DNA of 64,000 bases, from the NCBI GenBank assembly GCA_012927585.1, contig JABBOY010000010.1, positions 1 to 64,000 of the forward strand, read 5' to 3'. Below, in pieces: positions 55,197-63,880 of this stretch; the stretch's first letter is position 1, and the number at the start of each line of letters is the position of its first letter. This DNA is from Glaciimonas sp. (GTDB taxonomy: Bacteria; Pseudomonadota; Gammaproteobacteria; Burkholderiales; Burkholderiaceae_D). Position numbers and translations under genes: made by a program. The notes beneath the pieces are model-generated. The model saw only the letters and a program-made list of their open reading frames with translations. It did not search any database and had not been told where the DNA came from.

Positions 55197-55719
55197 GTGT
55201 GCCCGACATGGTCATGTACTCGTTATCTGAAAGGAGATAACCGCAAGCAGTGACGACAAGCGTAGCGAAACCCAAGCTGAAAGAAGGGCGTAGCAAAGAG
55301 GCAACCGCACGAACAAAAACAGACAGTGAGGCCAAATGTGGGCGATAAGCGTGCTAGGAAACGCGAAATCCGACCGTCACCGAAAGACGCATTTGGTAGA
55401 GTCTGGCGGCGCGACTCGAAAATACATGTTCTTACTCGGGGAGATCTTGCCAGCGAAAGCGGGCAAGAAGTCAGCAGAAGCCGTAGTAGTGATGATACCT
55501 GCTGAAAGGCAGGAGGGGGCGAAGGGCCAAAGAGTCACGAAAGAAATCCAGTCTGAATCTGGACCCGGAAGGCGAGCAGACGACCGAAACGCCGAGAAGT
55601 CGCAACTGCGGCGGCTACCGAAGCGGCAGGACAGGATCGGGCAGGTGGATACTGCCGGAGAAAGTTGTGCGGTCATCGAGTTCTTTGGGTCTGCGAACAA
55701 GGGCGCAAGAAGGAATTCA
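55197..55719 (+). ncRNA. Group II intron 5' region, RmInt1-like (class D), remnant
   Basis: The segment starts GTGTGCCCGACATGG, matching the conserved 5' end of RmInt1-type introns (GTGTGCCCGGCATG as I recall). It continues with typical domain I features: the stem GTTATCTGAAAGGAGATAAC, AAGCGTAGCGAAACCCAAGC, and ATACATGTTCTTACTCGG, which in RmInt1 relatives precedes the reverse-transcriptase gene. No domain V or VI is found before ordinary sequence resumes near 55800, so only the 5' half survives. Its lack of a proper protein frame is therefore expected. Confidence 0.7.
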
Positions 55720-55800
55720 ATGAGCCAAATGGAAGCAGAGAGACCAGAGGTGAAACTGGCTAACGGGTGCAATCTCGTTAGCTCGACCCGATCACACTGA
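55720..55800 (+). pseudogene. Truncated start of a group II intron reverse transcriptase gene
   Basis: ATG 55720 follows AGAAGGAATTC, a good ribosome-binding site, at the position expected for the intron-encoded protein. It codes MSQMEAERPEVK and then goes astray, ending after 26 codons. No reverse transcriptase motif follows. A hairpin GCTAACG...CGTTAGC lies at about 55758-55781. Confidence 0.5.
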
Positions 55801-55825
55801 TGATAATGGCAGTATATTTAACTAA

Positions 55826-55870
55826 GGCAATTAACATATGCGGAAAATGCAATGAAAATTGCCATACTCT
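55826..55870 (+). repeat. AT-rich hairpin repeat, copy 5
   Basis: CATATGCGGAAAATGCAATG and on to GCCATACTC; inner stem GCAAT-GAAA-ATTGC. It lies just beyond the intron remnant. Confidence 0.65.
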
Positions 55871-55919
55871 TTAATGTATATGGTGCGGGCGAAGGCAGGC
55901 AAGCCTGCCGCCGGCTTCA

Positions 55920-56052
55920 TCAGGCCGGCTTGACCATTGCATCACCCAATACCAGGGTCTGGCAGGCGAGCCAGATATTTTTGCCGACTTTCTTTTCGGC
56001 CAGCGTCGCCAGTCCAACGGTGACGGTTTCGATAGGTTTTTCATGCCGGACA
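55920..56052 (-). pseudogene. 3' remnant of an unidentified minus-strand gene
   Basis: Read on the minus strand, an open frame ends at 55920 with HEKPIETVTVGLATLAEKKV followed by GKNIWLACQTLVLGDAMVKP. The composition and rhythm look like real coding sequence, possibly the end of an acyl-CoA metabolism protein, but no start or upstream part exists; sequence beyond about 56055 belongs to another unit. I cannot name the family. Confidence 0.35.
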
Positions 56053-56105
56053 CGACTTCGGTCAGGCAGGAGTTTTATCAATCAGAGTTGGATTATGCCA
56101 AGCCT

Positions 56106-56122
56106 TACTGTACATTACAGTA
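56106..56122. promoter_or_regulatory. Perfect palindrome upstream of the RHH gene
   Basis: TACTGTA-CAT-TACAGTA, 35 bp before the next start codon. It is a likely operator for the ribbon-helix-helix protein or another repressor. It resembles LexA sites (CTGT...ACAG) but the spacing is 5 rather than 8. Confidence 0.55.
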
Positions 56123-56156
56123 CTTTCGCATTACAAGCGCCACACTGGGAAAAACA

Positions 56157-56366
56157 ATGGCTACCGCCAAGACCGCCACACTAACTTTTCGTATTGAACC
56201 GGGTTTGAAGGGGGCGTTACGCATGGCCGCCGACCAGGAGCACCGCAGCATCGCTAACATGATTGAGGTGATGATTCGCGACTATTGTGGACGAAACGGT
56301 ATCACAATTCCTGCGCAGGGCGCACTGTTTCATGGCAACCAAGAACCAACGACAGGCATCGAATGA
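56157..56366 (+). CDS. Ribbon-helix-helix (CopG/Arc-type) DNA-binding protein
   Basis: A 69-residue protein with ATATLTFRIEPGLKGALRMA then EHRSIANMIEVMIRDYC, which is the strand-helix-helix layout of CopG/MetJ-type repressors and antitoxins. ATG 56157 (MATAKTATL) is chosen rather than the upstream in-frame ATG because the palindromic operator lies between. No toxin gene follows directly; the next gene is a broken PLD/helicase. It could be an orphan regulator or antitoxin. Confidence 0.75.
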   Translation: MATAKTATLTFRIEPGLKGALRMAADQEHRSIANMIEVMIRDYCGRNGITIPAQGALFHGNQEPTTGIE

Positions 56367-56444
56367 GTGCCGTAGGATGCAGTACAACAATATGTGGAAT
56401 GGGGCAGTGAGCAAGTCAGGAACGTGTAGTGCATGAGGGATTTA

Positions 56445-57344
56445 ATGACAACAAAAACCAATACAAATAGTCACGGCATCCGTGACAATCACGGTCGCGG
56501 CAAGGTATCGGATTTTCTGGTCGAAAAGCTCGCCACGGGTAGCGAGCTTTCAATCGTTTCGGCGTACTTCACCATCTACGCTTACGAAGCGCTCTCCGAG
56601 CAGCTGGATCAGATTAAGCAGCTACATTTTCTCTTCGGCGAGCCTCGGTTCATTCAGTCGCTTGATCCAGAAAAAACCGACAAAAAGTCCTTCAAGATCG
56701 AAGACGAAGGTTTGGAACTGGCCAACCGCTTGCAGCAAAAAGACGTAGCGCGCCGGTGCGCAGAGTGGATTACGAGAAAAGTCGAAATCCGCTCCGTAAA
56801 GGAAGCCAATCTCTTGCACGGCAAGCTGTATCACATTGACGACGGGCGGCGCGAACATGCGCTGCTCGGCAGCTCTAACTTCACACGGCGCGGCCTCGGT
56901 CTTGCGGCCACTTCAAATATTGAACTTAACCTGGTTGTAGACAGCGATCGTGATCGCACCGACCTCAAGGTATGGTTTGACGAGTTGTGGAACGACGCCA
57001 ATCTGGTTGCAGACGTAAAGCAGCAAGTGCTTGAATATCTGGCGCAGCTCTATGTGGATCATTCGCCCGAGTTCATCTACTTCAAGACGCTGTTTCACGT
57101 CTTCGAGAAGTTCCTGGCAGGGCAGGAAGAAACCGCCGGCTTTTTTGAGAACACTACCATCACCGATTCTGCAATCTGGAAAACATTGTTCGACTTCCAG
57201 AAAGACGGTGTCAAGGGTGTCCTTTCACCATGCGCATCGCCCAAGACCTTGTTGCCGAGTTCAACGCTGCAGAGGAGCCATCCCACATTGAAGAAAAGCG
57301 AGAACGCGAAATTGGCGACGCATTGCTGCCATTGGGGTCAGTGA
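56445..57344 (+). pseudogene. PLD-domain/SNF2-type helicase gene, truncated
   Basis: Residues 1 to about 250 form a phospholipase D-like (HKD) nuclease domain: LHGKLYHIDDGRREHALLGS followed by SNFTRRG contains HxK-x4-D-x6-GSxN. The next part, IWKTLFDFQKDGVKG, is where an SNF2-type helicase would begin its Q-motif and Walker A (usually KDGVKG then an ATP-binding loop). Instead the frame becomes non-homologous (VLSPCASPKTLLPS) and ends. From 57230 a second frame codes MRIAQDLVAEFNAAEEPSHI with EEKREREIGDALLPLGS, probably from the 3' end of the same or a neighbouring gene. A large internal deletion is the simplest view. Confidence 0.7.
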
Positions 57345-57431
57345 CAAATTATTTTTCCACGAATGTAAATGAAAATAACTTGTCAGTCTGCCCCCTGATA
57401 TTTGCTAATCCTTCTTTGAAAAGCTAAATCC

Positions 57432-57587
57432 ATGAGCAATAAAATCGCGAAGCCGGACGACCCTGCCTCAGCACTGCTGGTGCGGATTGAGGCGAAGAGG
57501 GCAGAATCCCGCCAATTGCCCTTTGGCAAACGGGGGCAATCGCGGAGCGGTGGGACGATTTCCGCCAAGGAAAGCGTGCCGACATGA
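57432..57587 (+). pseudogene. hsdS: HsdS-like C-terminal fragment (type I restriction specificity subunit)
   Basis: An open 51-codon frame. KPDDPASALLVRIEAKRAES resembles the C-terminal tail of many type I restriction specificity subunits (consensus like DPASVLLARIRAER followed by a basic end). The recognition domains are absent, so this is a scrap left after deletion. Its TGA overlaps the ATG of the Fic gene in an ATGA junction, which shows the Fic gene was once coupled to hsdS. Confidence 0.6.
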
Positions 57588-58639
57588 ATACCTTGCGCCT
57601 GTTCGTCGCAAAAGATTTTCTCATTCCCGCCAGCACTTCCTGGTACCTCGCCGACCTTGGCGAGTTTCGCGGCAAGCAGGAACTTTATACGCAGCAGTCT
57701 CCGCAGCGCCTCAAGACGTTACGGGAGCACGCACTGATTGAAAGTGCGGTTTCTTCCAATCGTATCGAAGGTGTGTCGGTCGATCCATCGCGGGTGCGCG
57801 ATGTGCTGGTTGCGCCGAAACCCTTGTTTCGCGACCGCGACGAGGAGGAGGTGCGGGGTTATCGCGATGCGTTGAAGCTGCTCCACGACAGCGCTGCCCG
57901 CATGCCTTTCAGCGAGGCGACGATATGCGCGCTGCACCGGCTGGCGCGCGGCCAAATTTGGGATGCTGGGCAGTACAAGGAGAAAGACGGCGACATTATC
58001 GAGCGCTACCCGGATGGACGCGAGCGTGTGCGCTTTCATCCTGTGCCTGCGGCTGGCACGCCGGATGCGATGGCGGGGCTGGTTGATGATTGGCAGCATT
58101 GTCTTGATGAACGCTGGGTGCATCCGCTCATTGCGATGGCAGCATTTAATCTAGATTTTCTTTGTATTCATCCTTTCCGCGATGGTAACGGGCACGTGTC
58201 CCGGTTGGCGCTTTTGCTTCAGTGCTATCAATTGGGTTATGAAGTGGGGCGCTACATCAGTCTGGAGCGCTTGATCGAAGAAAATAAGGATCGCTATTAC
58301 GAGACGCTGGAGCAGAGTTCGCAAGGATGGCATGAGGGCAAGCATGATCCTTGGCCTTACATCAATTACCTGCTGTCCATCCTCAAGATGGCTTACCGCG
58401 AGTTCGCCGAACGAGTGGGCGAACTGAAAGCGCCGCGAGGATCGAAGACCGATTTGGTTTTGGCGGCCATTGATCGATTCGCGGGCGAATTCACCATGTC
58501 GCAGTTGGAGCAGACTTGTCCCGGTGTGAGCCGTGACATGATCCGGCGCGTGCTAAGAGAGCGGCAAAGCGCAAACGTCATTGAGTGCCAAGGCCGGGGC
58601 CGGCGGCTCGGTGGAAAAAGAAGAGGTAGTACCTCTTAG
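57584..58639 (+). CDS. Fic-domain protein (AMP-transferase), type I restriction-associated
   Basis: A 351-residue Fic protein. The catalytic motif IHPFRDGNGHVSR has His196 and the Mg/ATP residues. An N-terminal inhibitory motif, S58-N-R-I-E62-G, supplies the Glu that blocks ATP binding in self-inhibited (class II) Fic proteins. The C-terminal part (TKTDL-like GSKTDLVLAAIDRFAG onwards) looks like a winged helix. Fic genes of this form are common inside type I restriction operons, and its start overlaps the hsdS scrap. Reading frame and motifs are intact, so it may still be active although its operon partners are gone. Target is unknown. Confidence 0.88.
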   Translation: MNTLRLFVAKDFLIPASTSWYLADLGEFRGKQELYTQQSPQRLKTLREHALIESAVSSNRIEGVSVDPSRVRDVLVAPKPLFRDRDEEEVRGYRDALKLLHDSAARMPFSEATICALHRLARGQIWDAGQYKEKDGDIIERYPDGRERVRFHPVPAAGTPDAMAGLVDDWQHCLDERWVHPLIAMAAFNLDFLCIHPFRDGNGHVSRLALLLQCYQLGYEVGRYISLERLIEENKDRYYETLEQSSQGWHEGKHDPWPYINYLLSILKMAYREFAERVGELKAPRGSKTDLVLAAIDRFAGEFTMSQLEQTCPGVSRDMIRRVLRERQSANVIECQGRGRRLGGKRRGSTS

Positions 58640-58706
58640 TAAGGGTAATAAAAGGGGTAATACGTAATTGACAGGGATCGCGAATGGCATGTTCCCAACA
58701 GCGTTG

Positions 58707-58856
58707 TTACCAAATATCAATGTAATATGGGCGACGGGAACGCACTTGTCGGACGGCTTCACGAATGCGTCGATGTGCTCGACCTGCATCGTTCAAGCAA
58801 ATGACGGTGAAAAAATACATGCTGCCAGGGACGCTATTGCGACGGTAATCTGGCAT
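58707..58856 (-). pseudogene. RAYT transposase gene remnant
   Basis: 49 codons from MPDYRRNSVPGSMYFFTVIC to RRPYYIDIW match the N-terminus of RAYT transposases (Pxx-YRR...G-YFFTV). After an in-frame TAA the next codons read QRCWEHAIRDP, which looks like the later RAYT segment RRFWEHxIRD, so the catalytic HUH part in between was deleted. A family D palindrome lies just upstream at 58878-58922, as for REP-transposase units. Confidence 0.7.
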
Positions 58857-58877
58857 GGACGAAGTGTGCCGGAAAGT

Positions 58878-58922
58878 TGCATGCGTCTGATTGTCGGAAG
58901 GCGCTGCGCTTTTCCGACCTAC
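58878..58922. repeat. GTCGGAA-type palindromic repeat (family D)
   Basis: GTCGGAAGGCGCTGCGCTTTTCCGAC folds on itself (GTCGGAA with TTCCGAC). It lies between the RAYT remnant and the BtuF-like gene. The ends match 55085-55196. Confidence 0.7.
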
Positions 58923-58933
58923 GCTTTTCCGAT

Positions 58934-59722
58934 TTACAGGTCTGCCAGCGTTTTCAAATAACGCAAGCCGGCAATCGCCCGGCTGCCGTACCACGACAGC
59001 ATTTCGCCATCGACCAATTGCACCGGCTTGCCGATCTGGCGCTCCAGCGCATCGACATGCGCTTCTGTAAAGCGGTACGGCTCGGTCGATAGCAGCACCG
59101 TGTCAATCGCATCAAGCACGGCAGGCGACCAATCGAAGACGGGGTAGCGTACCGCCCCCGGCGCTTGCCACACTTGCCAGCCGATTTCCGCCAGCATGTT
59201 GGCGATATAAGTATCTTTCGACACCGTCATCCACGGGTCTTTCCAGATGCAGTACAGCACAGTGCGCGCATCTTGGCTTGGCCGCGCCGCGAGTTCCGCA
59301 TAGGCATGTTCGAATGCGCGGCACAAACAATCAGCCTGCGAGGCAGCGCCGAAAATGCCGCCCAGCAACCGGTACAGATCCAGGTTATCGCGCGGCGTTT
59401 GCGGGTGCGTGACGATCACGTGCGGGATGAAGGCGGCTAGCGCCTCGACCGCCGGTTTTTCGTTTTCATCAATATTGACAATCAGATGCGTCGGCGCCAG
59501 CGTGCGGATTTTTTCAAAATTGACGTCTTTGGTGCCGCCGATTTTTGGAATAACCCGCAGCAGGTCTTTCGGATGGATGCAAAACCCGGTGCGCCCGACG
59601 ATCCAGTGCGCCAATCCCAAGTCGCATAGCAGTTCGGTGATCGACGGCACCAGGCTGACGATGCGCGGTTGGGAATTTTCTGCAATTGCCTCATGTACCC
59701 GCCCCACCGCATCAATCAGCAT
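58934..59722 (-). CDS. BtuF-like helical-backbone metal receptor without signal peptide
   Basis: A 262-residue protein of the cobalamin/siderophore-binding family (TroA superfamily). RIVSLVPSITELLCDLGLAH is the usual first strand, then RTLAPTHLIVNIDENEKP, with VDGEMLSWYGSRAIAGLRYL near the end, all typical of BtuF-type proteins. There is no signal peptide from the chosen start at 59722 (MLIDAVGRV), so it would be cytoplasmic. No permease or ATPase gene lies nearby. It overlaps the SDR gene by 11 bp. In a genome using MetH and NrdJ, a cobalamin link is attractive but unproven. Confidence 0.78.
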   Translation of the reverse strand: MLIDAVGRVHEAIAENSQPRIVSLVPSITELLCDLGLAHWIVGRTGFCIHPKDLLRVIPKIGGTKDVNFEKIRTLAPTHLIVNIDENEKPAVEALAAFIPHVIVTHPQTPRDNLDLYRLLGGIFGAASQADCLCRAFEHAYAELAARPSQDARTVLYCIWKDPWMTVSKDTYIANMLAEIGWQVWQAPGAVRYPVFDWSPAVLDAIDTVLLSTEPYRFTEAHVDALERQIGKPVQLVDGEMLSWYGSRAIAGLRYLKTLADL

Positions 59723-60524
59723 GACCTGCTCCGCTTGAATTGCTGGCACGAGCCTTGTGCGGCGCCCTGGCAAAAACCCAGTCGTACAGCCAGTTCGGCA
59801 TCAGCCGCAGCAGTTTGGCCGCCACGCCCATTTGCCATGGAATGACCCGATAGCTGGCGCCGGCCTCTATCGCCGCCCGTGCCGCCGTCGCAAAGCTGGC
59901 CGCCGGCATCAGGAACGGCATCCGGTAGTGGTTGGCCTGGGTCATCTGAGTATCGATATAGCCGGGCGAAATGGTTACGACCCGGATTCCACTCTGTTGC
60001 AGCTCCAGTCGCAGCGATTCGCAATAGCTGATTACGGCGGCCTTCGATGCACTGTACGCTTCCGCACCCGGCAAACCGCGGATGCCGGCCACACTGCCGA
60101 TTCCGACCAGCCGGCAACCGCGCCGGCCCGACTGCGCCTGCAATCGCATGCCGGCGATGAACGGGGCAAAAGTGGCTACCGTCGCATTCAGATTGACCGC
60201 CATGATGCGCTCGAATATAGCGAAGTCTTCTGCGTGCTCGGTCAACGTACCTTGCGAAATACCGGCACTGGCGATCACGATATTGACCCCGGCTGTGTTG
60301 GAATAAGCGATGAAATCCTGTGCTGCCGCAGTCAGCGCCGCATGGTCGGTCACGTCCAGCGCATAGCTGCGATGCCGTTCGGGGTTGGGCAAGCTGGCAA
60401 TCAGTTGCGCCAGCGCCGGTCCGCGCCGGGCAGCCAAGCCCAGCACCGCGCCCTGCACCGCATATTCGCGCGCCAGTGCCGCGCCGATGCCACTCGATGC
60501 ACCGGTGATAAAGACATATGTCAT
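59712..60524 (-). CDS. Short-chain dehydrogenase/reductase
   Basis: A 270-residue NAD(P)-dependent oxidoreductase. TGASSGIGAALAREY is the coenzyme loop, IVIASAGIS the NAG-like motif, a conserved Ser lies in VGIGSVAGIRG, and YSASKAAVISY holds the catalytic Tyr-x3-Lys. The tail (VIPWQMGVAAKLLRLMPNWL) is hydrophobic, as in some membrane-associated SDRs. ATG 60524 has AAGGGAT upstream; the longer frame was not used. Substrate unknown. The next gene, BtuF-like, overlaps its end. Confidence 0.87.
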   Translation of the reverse strand: MTYVFITGASSGIGAALAREYAVQGAVLGLAARRGPALAQLIASLPNPERHRSYALDVTDHAALTAAAQDFIAYSNTAGVNIVIASAGISQGTLTEHAEDFAIFERIMAVNLNATVATFAPFIAGMRLQAQSGRRGCRLVGIGSVAGIRGLPGAEAYSASKAAVISYCESLRLELQQSGIRVVTISPGYIDTQMTQANHYRMPFLMPAASFATAARAAIEAGASYRVIPWQMGVAAKLLRLMPNWLYDWVFARAPHKARASNSSGAGHAD

Positions 60525-60949
60525 GGCAATCCCTTGAAAATAGTGTGACCTACCCGTTGGCAAATATTAGAGCACAGCCGTCCGGTGTGCTGCTGGCCGC
60601 AGCAGTTTGACGACGAGAAATTGAGGTAAGCAGGCGCTTGCATCGGTGCCTGCGCAGGCTTATGCTGGCACAAGCGAAACTTTCTCTATACCACTACATA
60701 TAGTAGTGGTTATACAATTTTTACTGCATATGATGTTTTAACTTACTGAAGTTGCTTAAATTGGTGGATAATACGAATCACCAAAACCTGCATCGCAGGC
60801 GTTTTCAGATATTGAAAATCGGTCGCGACAAATACTTTTTCCAATGGCAATCATCGCCTTTGGACGCACCACCAACAGGTTATTGCCGCATCTATTATTT
60901 TATTCAGATTAACGTCCGGCACGCCGTCGCCGGCACCAAGGAGTCAAGC
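60525..60949. other. Divergent control region between the SDR gene and nrdJ
   Basis: About 425 bp without a gene. It holds the palindrome at 60690-60710 and is AT-rich near 60690-60780. An open frame reaching upstream of nrdJ to 60752 appears non-coding. Confidence 0.5.
60690..60710. promoter_or_regulatory. Perfect palindrome, possible NrdR box
   Basis: ACCACTAC, five bases ATATA, then GTAGTGGT: 8 bp perfect arms. It lies about 240 bp before nrdJ. NrdR boxes are similar AT-centred palindromes (ACA...ATAT...TGT). A usual second box at about 31 bp was not identified. Confidence 0.4.
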
Positions 60950-63814
60950 ATGCAAAAACTGGAAAACACCGCTATAGCGCTGGCCGAGCCACAAGTTATT
61001 TCCACTGAAGTGTTGATAGAAAAATACGCCAAGGGCGGCGAAACCAGCATGGAAGAAGTCCATGCCCGCGTGGCAAAAGCGCTGGCGCAAGTCGAAGAAA
61101 CCAAGCAGCGCAAGAAGCACGCCGACGAATTCCTGTGGGCAATGCAGCAAGGTTTCATCCCGGCGGGGCGCGTCAACAGCGCTGCCGGCACCGATTTGCA
61201 GAGTACGCTGATCAATTGCTTCGTGCAGCCGGTTGGCGACTCGATCACCGAGCGCGTCGGCGGCAAGCCCGGCATTTATACCGCACTAGCGCAAGCGGCC
61301 GAAACCATGCGGCGCGGCGGCGGCGTCGGCTACAATTTTTCTGCGATCCGTCCCAAGGGCGCGCTGGTCAAGGGCACCGGCAGCAGCGCGTCCGGCCCAA
61401 TTTCCTACATGAAAGTATTTGACCGCTCGTGCGAAACGGTGGAATCGGCCGGAGCCCGTCGCGGCGCACAAATGGCGGTAGTCAACGTGACCCATCCAGA
61501 CGTGCTCGACTTCATCACGGTCAAGCAGGAGCGCGGCCAGTTGAACAACTTTAACGTCTCGGTCGGCATCACCGATGTCTTCATGCGAGCGGTGGAGGCT
61601 GACTTGCCGTTCGAACTGGCGCACGGGAACGAGCCGAATGCCGAACTCAAACGCAGCGGCGCCTATCTGCGCGCCGACGGCTTATGGGTATATCGCACCG
61701 TGCAGGCGCGCGAAGTGTGGGACTTGATCATGCAGAGCACCTACGCCGCAGCCGAACCAGGCGTGCTGTACATGGATCGCATCAATGCTGAAAACAATCT
61801 GTCGTACTGTGAAACCATCGAAGCCACCAACCCGTGCGGCGAACAGCCGCTGCCGGACTACGGTTGCTGCTGCCTGGGCAGTCTGAATCTGACCGCCTAC
61901 GTGAGCGCACCGTTTACGCCTGAGGCGGCGTTCGATTTCGCATTAATGGCACGCGTAACCAAGATCGCGGTGCGCATGCTCGACAACGTCCTGATCGCCA
62001 CCAAGTGGCCGCTGGAAGAACAAGCGCGCGAAGCCGAAGCCAAGCGCCGTCTGGGTCTGGGCTTTACCGGTTTGGGCGACGCCTTGATCATGCTGGGGCT
62101 GCGTTACGACTCGGCACAAGGACGCGCATTGTCCGCCGACATCGCCCGCGAAATGCGCGACGCCGCCTATTTCGGTTCTGTCGATCTGGCCAAGGAACGC
62201 GGCCCATTCCCCATGCTCGATGCCGAAAAATATCTGCAAGGCGGTTTCGCTGCGCGCTTGCCCGATGCATTGAAAGACGCGATCCGCACGCATGGCATCC
62301 GCAACTCGCATCTGACTTCGATTGCGCCGACCGGTACCATTTCGCTGGCGTTTGCCGACAATGCGTCGAACGGCATCGAACCGGCGTTTTCGTGGTTCTA
62401 CAACCGCATGAAGCGCATGGCCGACGGCACAAAGAAGGATTACACAGTGGAAGACCACGCGTACCGGATGTATCGCGCGCTCGGCCACGATGTCGACCAA
62501 TTGCCGCCGGCATTCATCTCGGCGCTGGAAATTTCCGCCATCGACCACATGCTGATGGTGGCCGAAGTCGCGCCCTACGTCGATGCCGCGATTTCGAAAA
62601 CCGTCAACGTCCCGGCCGATTATCCGTATGTCGAGTTCAAGAACCTATACATGGAAGCCTGGCGCAAGGGTCTCAAAGGCATCACCACTTATCGTCCGAA
62701 TAGCGTGTTGGGCGCGGTATTGTCGGTCCCTGCTGTTGTCACTGCCACTACGGCAGAAGTCAGTACGCCGCAGCCGATCACTCTGTCGGAGCAAGACAAG
62801 CGGCTGGTGCTAACCGAAGTTGCGATGTCGCCGCCGCTGGCGTCGCTGCGCTGGCCGTCGCGTCCGGGCTTGCCGGCCGGCACTTCCGGTTGGGTCAGCG
62901 CCACCATCCGTACGCCACAAGGCGATTTTGCGGTGGCGGTATCGGATCAAGCCAATGTGCCGTTTGAAGTCTGGGTGCTCGGCGGCCAACCGCCGCGGGG
63001 CCTGGATGCAATCGCCAAAACCCTGTCGACCGACATGCGCGCCAACGATCGCGGCTGGCTGCGCAAGAAACTCTCGGTGCTTACCCATGCCTACGGCGAA
63101 GGCTTCCAGATGCCGATGCCGCCGAACGGTGCAATGGTGCAAGTGCCCAGCACCACGGCTGCGCTGGCCCAATTGCTGGAATGGCGCTACAACCAATTAG
63201 GCGCGCTCGACGCCCGGCCCGGCGACCCTAGCCCGGTGCTCAATGCCCTGTTTGCGCCGCACGAACCTAAAACCGGCACCGATGGCACGCTGGCCTGGGT
63301 GGCTGATGTCAGGAACCCATCCACCGGGGACGATTTCGTGCTGATGCTCAAAGAGCTGCAAATGCCGGACGGCACCCGCCGCCCCTACAGCATGTGGCTG
63401 ACCGGTGCCTACCCGCGCGCGCTGGACGGCTTATGCAAGCTACTCAGCCTCGACATGCGGGTGATCGATCCGGCCTGGATCGGCATGAAACTGCGCAAAC
63501 TGCTCAACTATGCAGAGCCACGCGGCGATTTTTTGGCGCGCATCCCGGGCAACGAAAAGCAAGCCAGCTATCCGTCCACCGTAGCCTACGTCGCGCAACT
63601 GGTAATCCACCGCTACGCCATGCTGGGCATCCTGACCGAAGCCGGCACCCCGGTGAATGCCATGGGCGTAGTCACCGACGAGCCAACCCACCAGCCGAAA
63701 GCTAGCACCACAATGGCCGGCCGGCTGTGCGCCGAATGCGGCAACAGCGCGGTAATCAAGAAAGATGGCTGTGATTTTTGTACCGCTTGCGGGGCTATTG
63801 GCAGTTGCGGCTGA
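60950..63814 (+). CDS. nrdJ: Adenosylcobalamin-dependent (class II) ribonucleotide reductase
   Basis: A 954-residue class II reductase making deoxyribonucleotides with B12 rather than an iron cofactor, independent of oxygen. The start ATG 60950 ([15 protein letters not shown]) has AAGGAG 6 bp upstream. Active-site segments: [35 protein letters not shown] (the central Cys motif NPCGE), and [17 protein letters not shown]. The C-terminal third repeats a TSCPD-like unit twice (about residues 620-760 and 770-900) and ends in a zinc-ribbon-like [11 protein letters not shown] plus [14 protein letters not shown], which supplies the redox-active cysteines. Confidence 0.94.
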   Translation: MQKLENTAIALAEPQVISTEVLIEKYAKGGETSMEEVHARVAKALAQVEETKQRKKHADEFLWAMQQGFIPAGRVNSAAGTDLQSTLINCFVQPVGDSITERVGGKPGIYTALAQAAETMRRGGGVGYNFSAIRPKGALVKGTGSSASGPISYMKVFDRSCETVESAGARRGAQMAVVNVTHPDVLDFITVKQERGQLNNFNVSVGITDVFMRAVEADLPFELAHGNEPNAELKRSGAYLRADGLWVYRTVQAREVWDLIMQSTYAAAEPGVLYMDRINAENNLSYCETIEATNPCGEQPLPDYGCCCLGSLNLTAYVSAPFTPEAAFDFALMARVTKIAVRMLDNVLIATKWPLEEQAREAEAKRRLGLGFTGLGDALIMLGLRYDSAQGRALSADIAREMRDAAYFGSVDLAKERGPFPMLDAEKYLQGGFAARLPDALKDAIRTHGIRNSHLTSIAPTGTISLAFADNASNGIEPAFSWFYNRMKRMADGTKKDYTVEDHAYRMYRALGHDVDQLPPAFISALEISAIDHMLMVAEVAPYVDAAISKTVNVPADYPYVEFKNLYMEAWRKGLKGITTYRPNSVLGAVLSVPAVVTATTAEVSTPQPITLSEQDKRLVLTEVAMSPPLASLRWPSRPGLPAGTSGWVSATIRTPQGDFAVAVSDQANVPFEVWVLGGQPPRGLDAIAKTLSTDMRANDRGWLRKKLSVLTHAYGEGFQMPMPPNGAMVQVPSTTAALAQLLEWRYNQLGALDARPGDPSPVLNALFAPHEPKTGTDGTLAWVADVRNPSTGDDFVLMLKELQMPDGTRRPYSMWLTGAYPRALDGLCKLLSLDMRVIDPAWIGMKLRKLLNYAEPRGDFLARIPGNEKQASYPSTVAYVAQLVIHRYAMLGILTEAGTPVNAMGVVTDEPTHQPKASTTMAGRLCAECGNSAVIKKDGCDFCTACGAIGSCG

Positions 63815-63832
63815 GGTTGAGGTTGAGTGTGT

Positions 63833-63873
63833 TCACGACATGGTGCTTGGTAAAGCCATCCACCATGTCGTGA
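63833..63873 (+). terminator. Strong hairpin downstream of nrdJ
   Basis: TCACGACATGGTG (63833-63845) and CACCATGTCGTGA (63861-63873) form a perfect 13 bp stem 18 bp after the nrdJ stop. There is no run of T afterwards (ATATATAAGG), so it may stabilise the mRNA end rather than terminate. Confidence 0.65.
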
Positions 63874-63880
63874 TATATAA

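Noticed and set aside
55336-55800. Protein of 154 residues in the open frame
   Set aside because: The segment is group II intron RNA sequence; the frame is incidental and highly charged without a fold.
56106-56122. LexA (SOS) box
   Set aside because: CTGT and ACAG are present, but separated by 5 bp rather than the usual 8.
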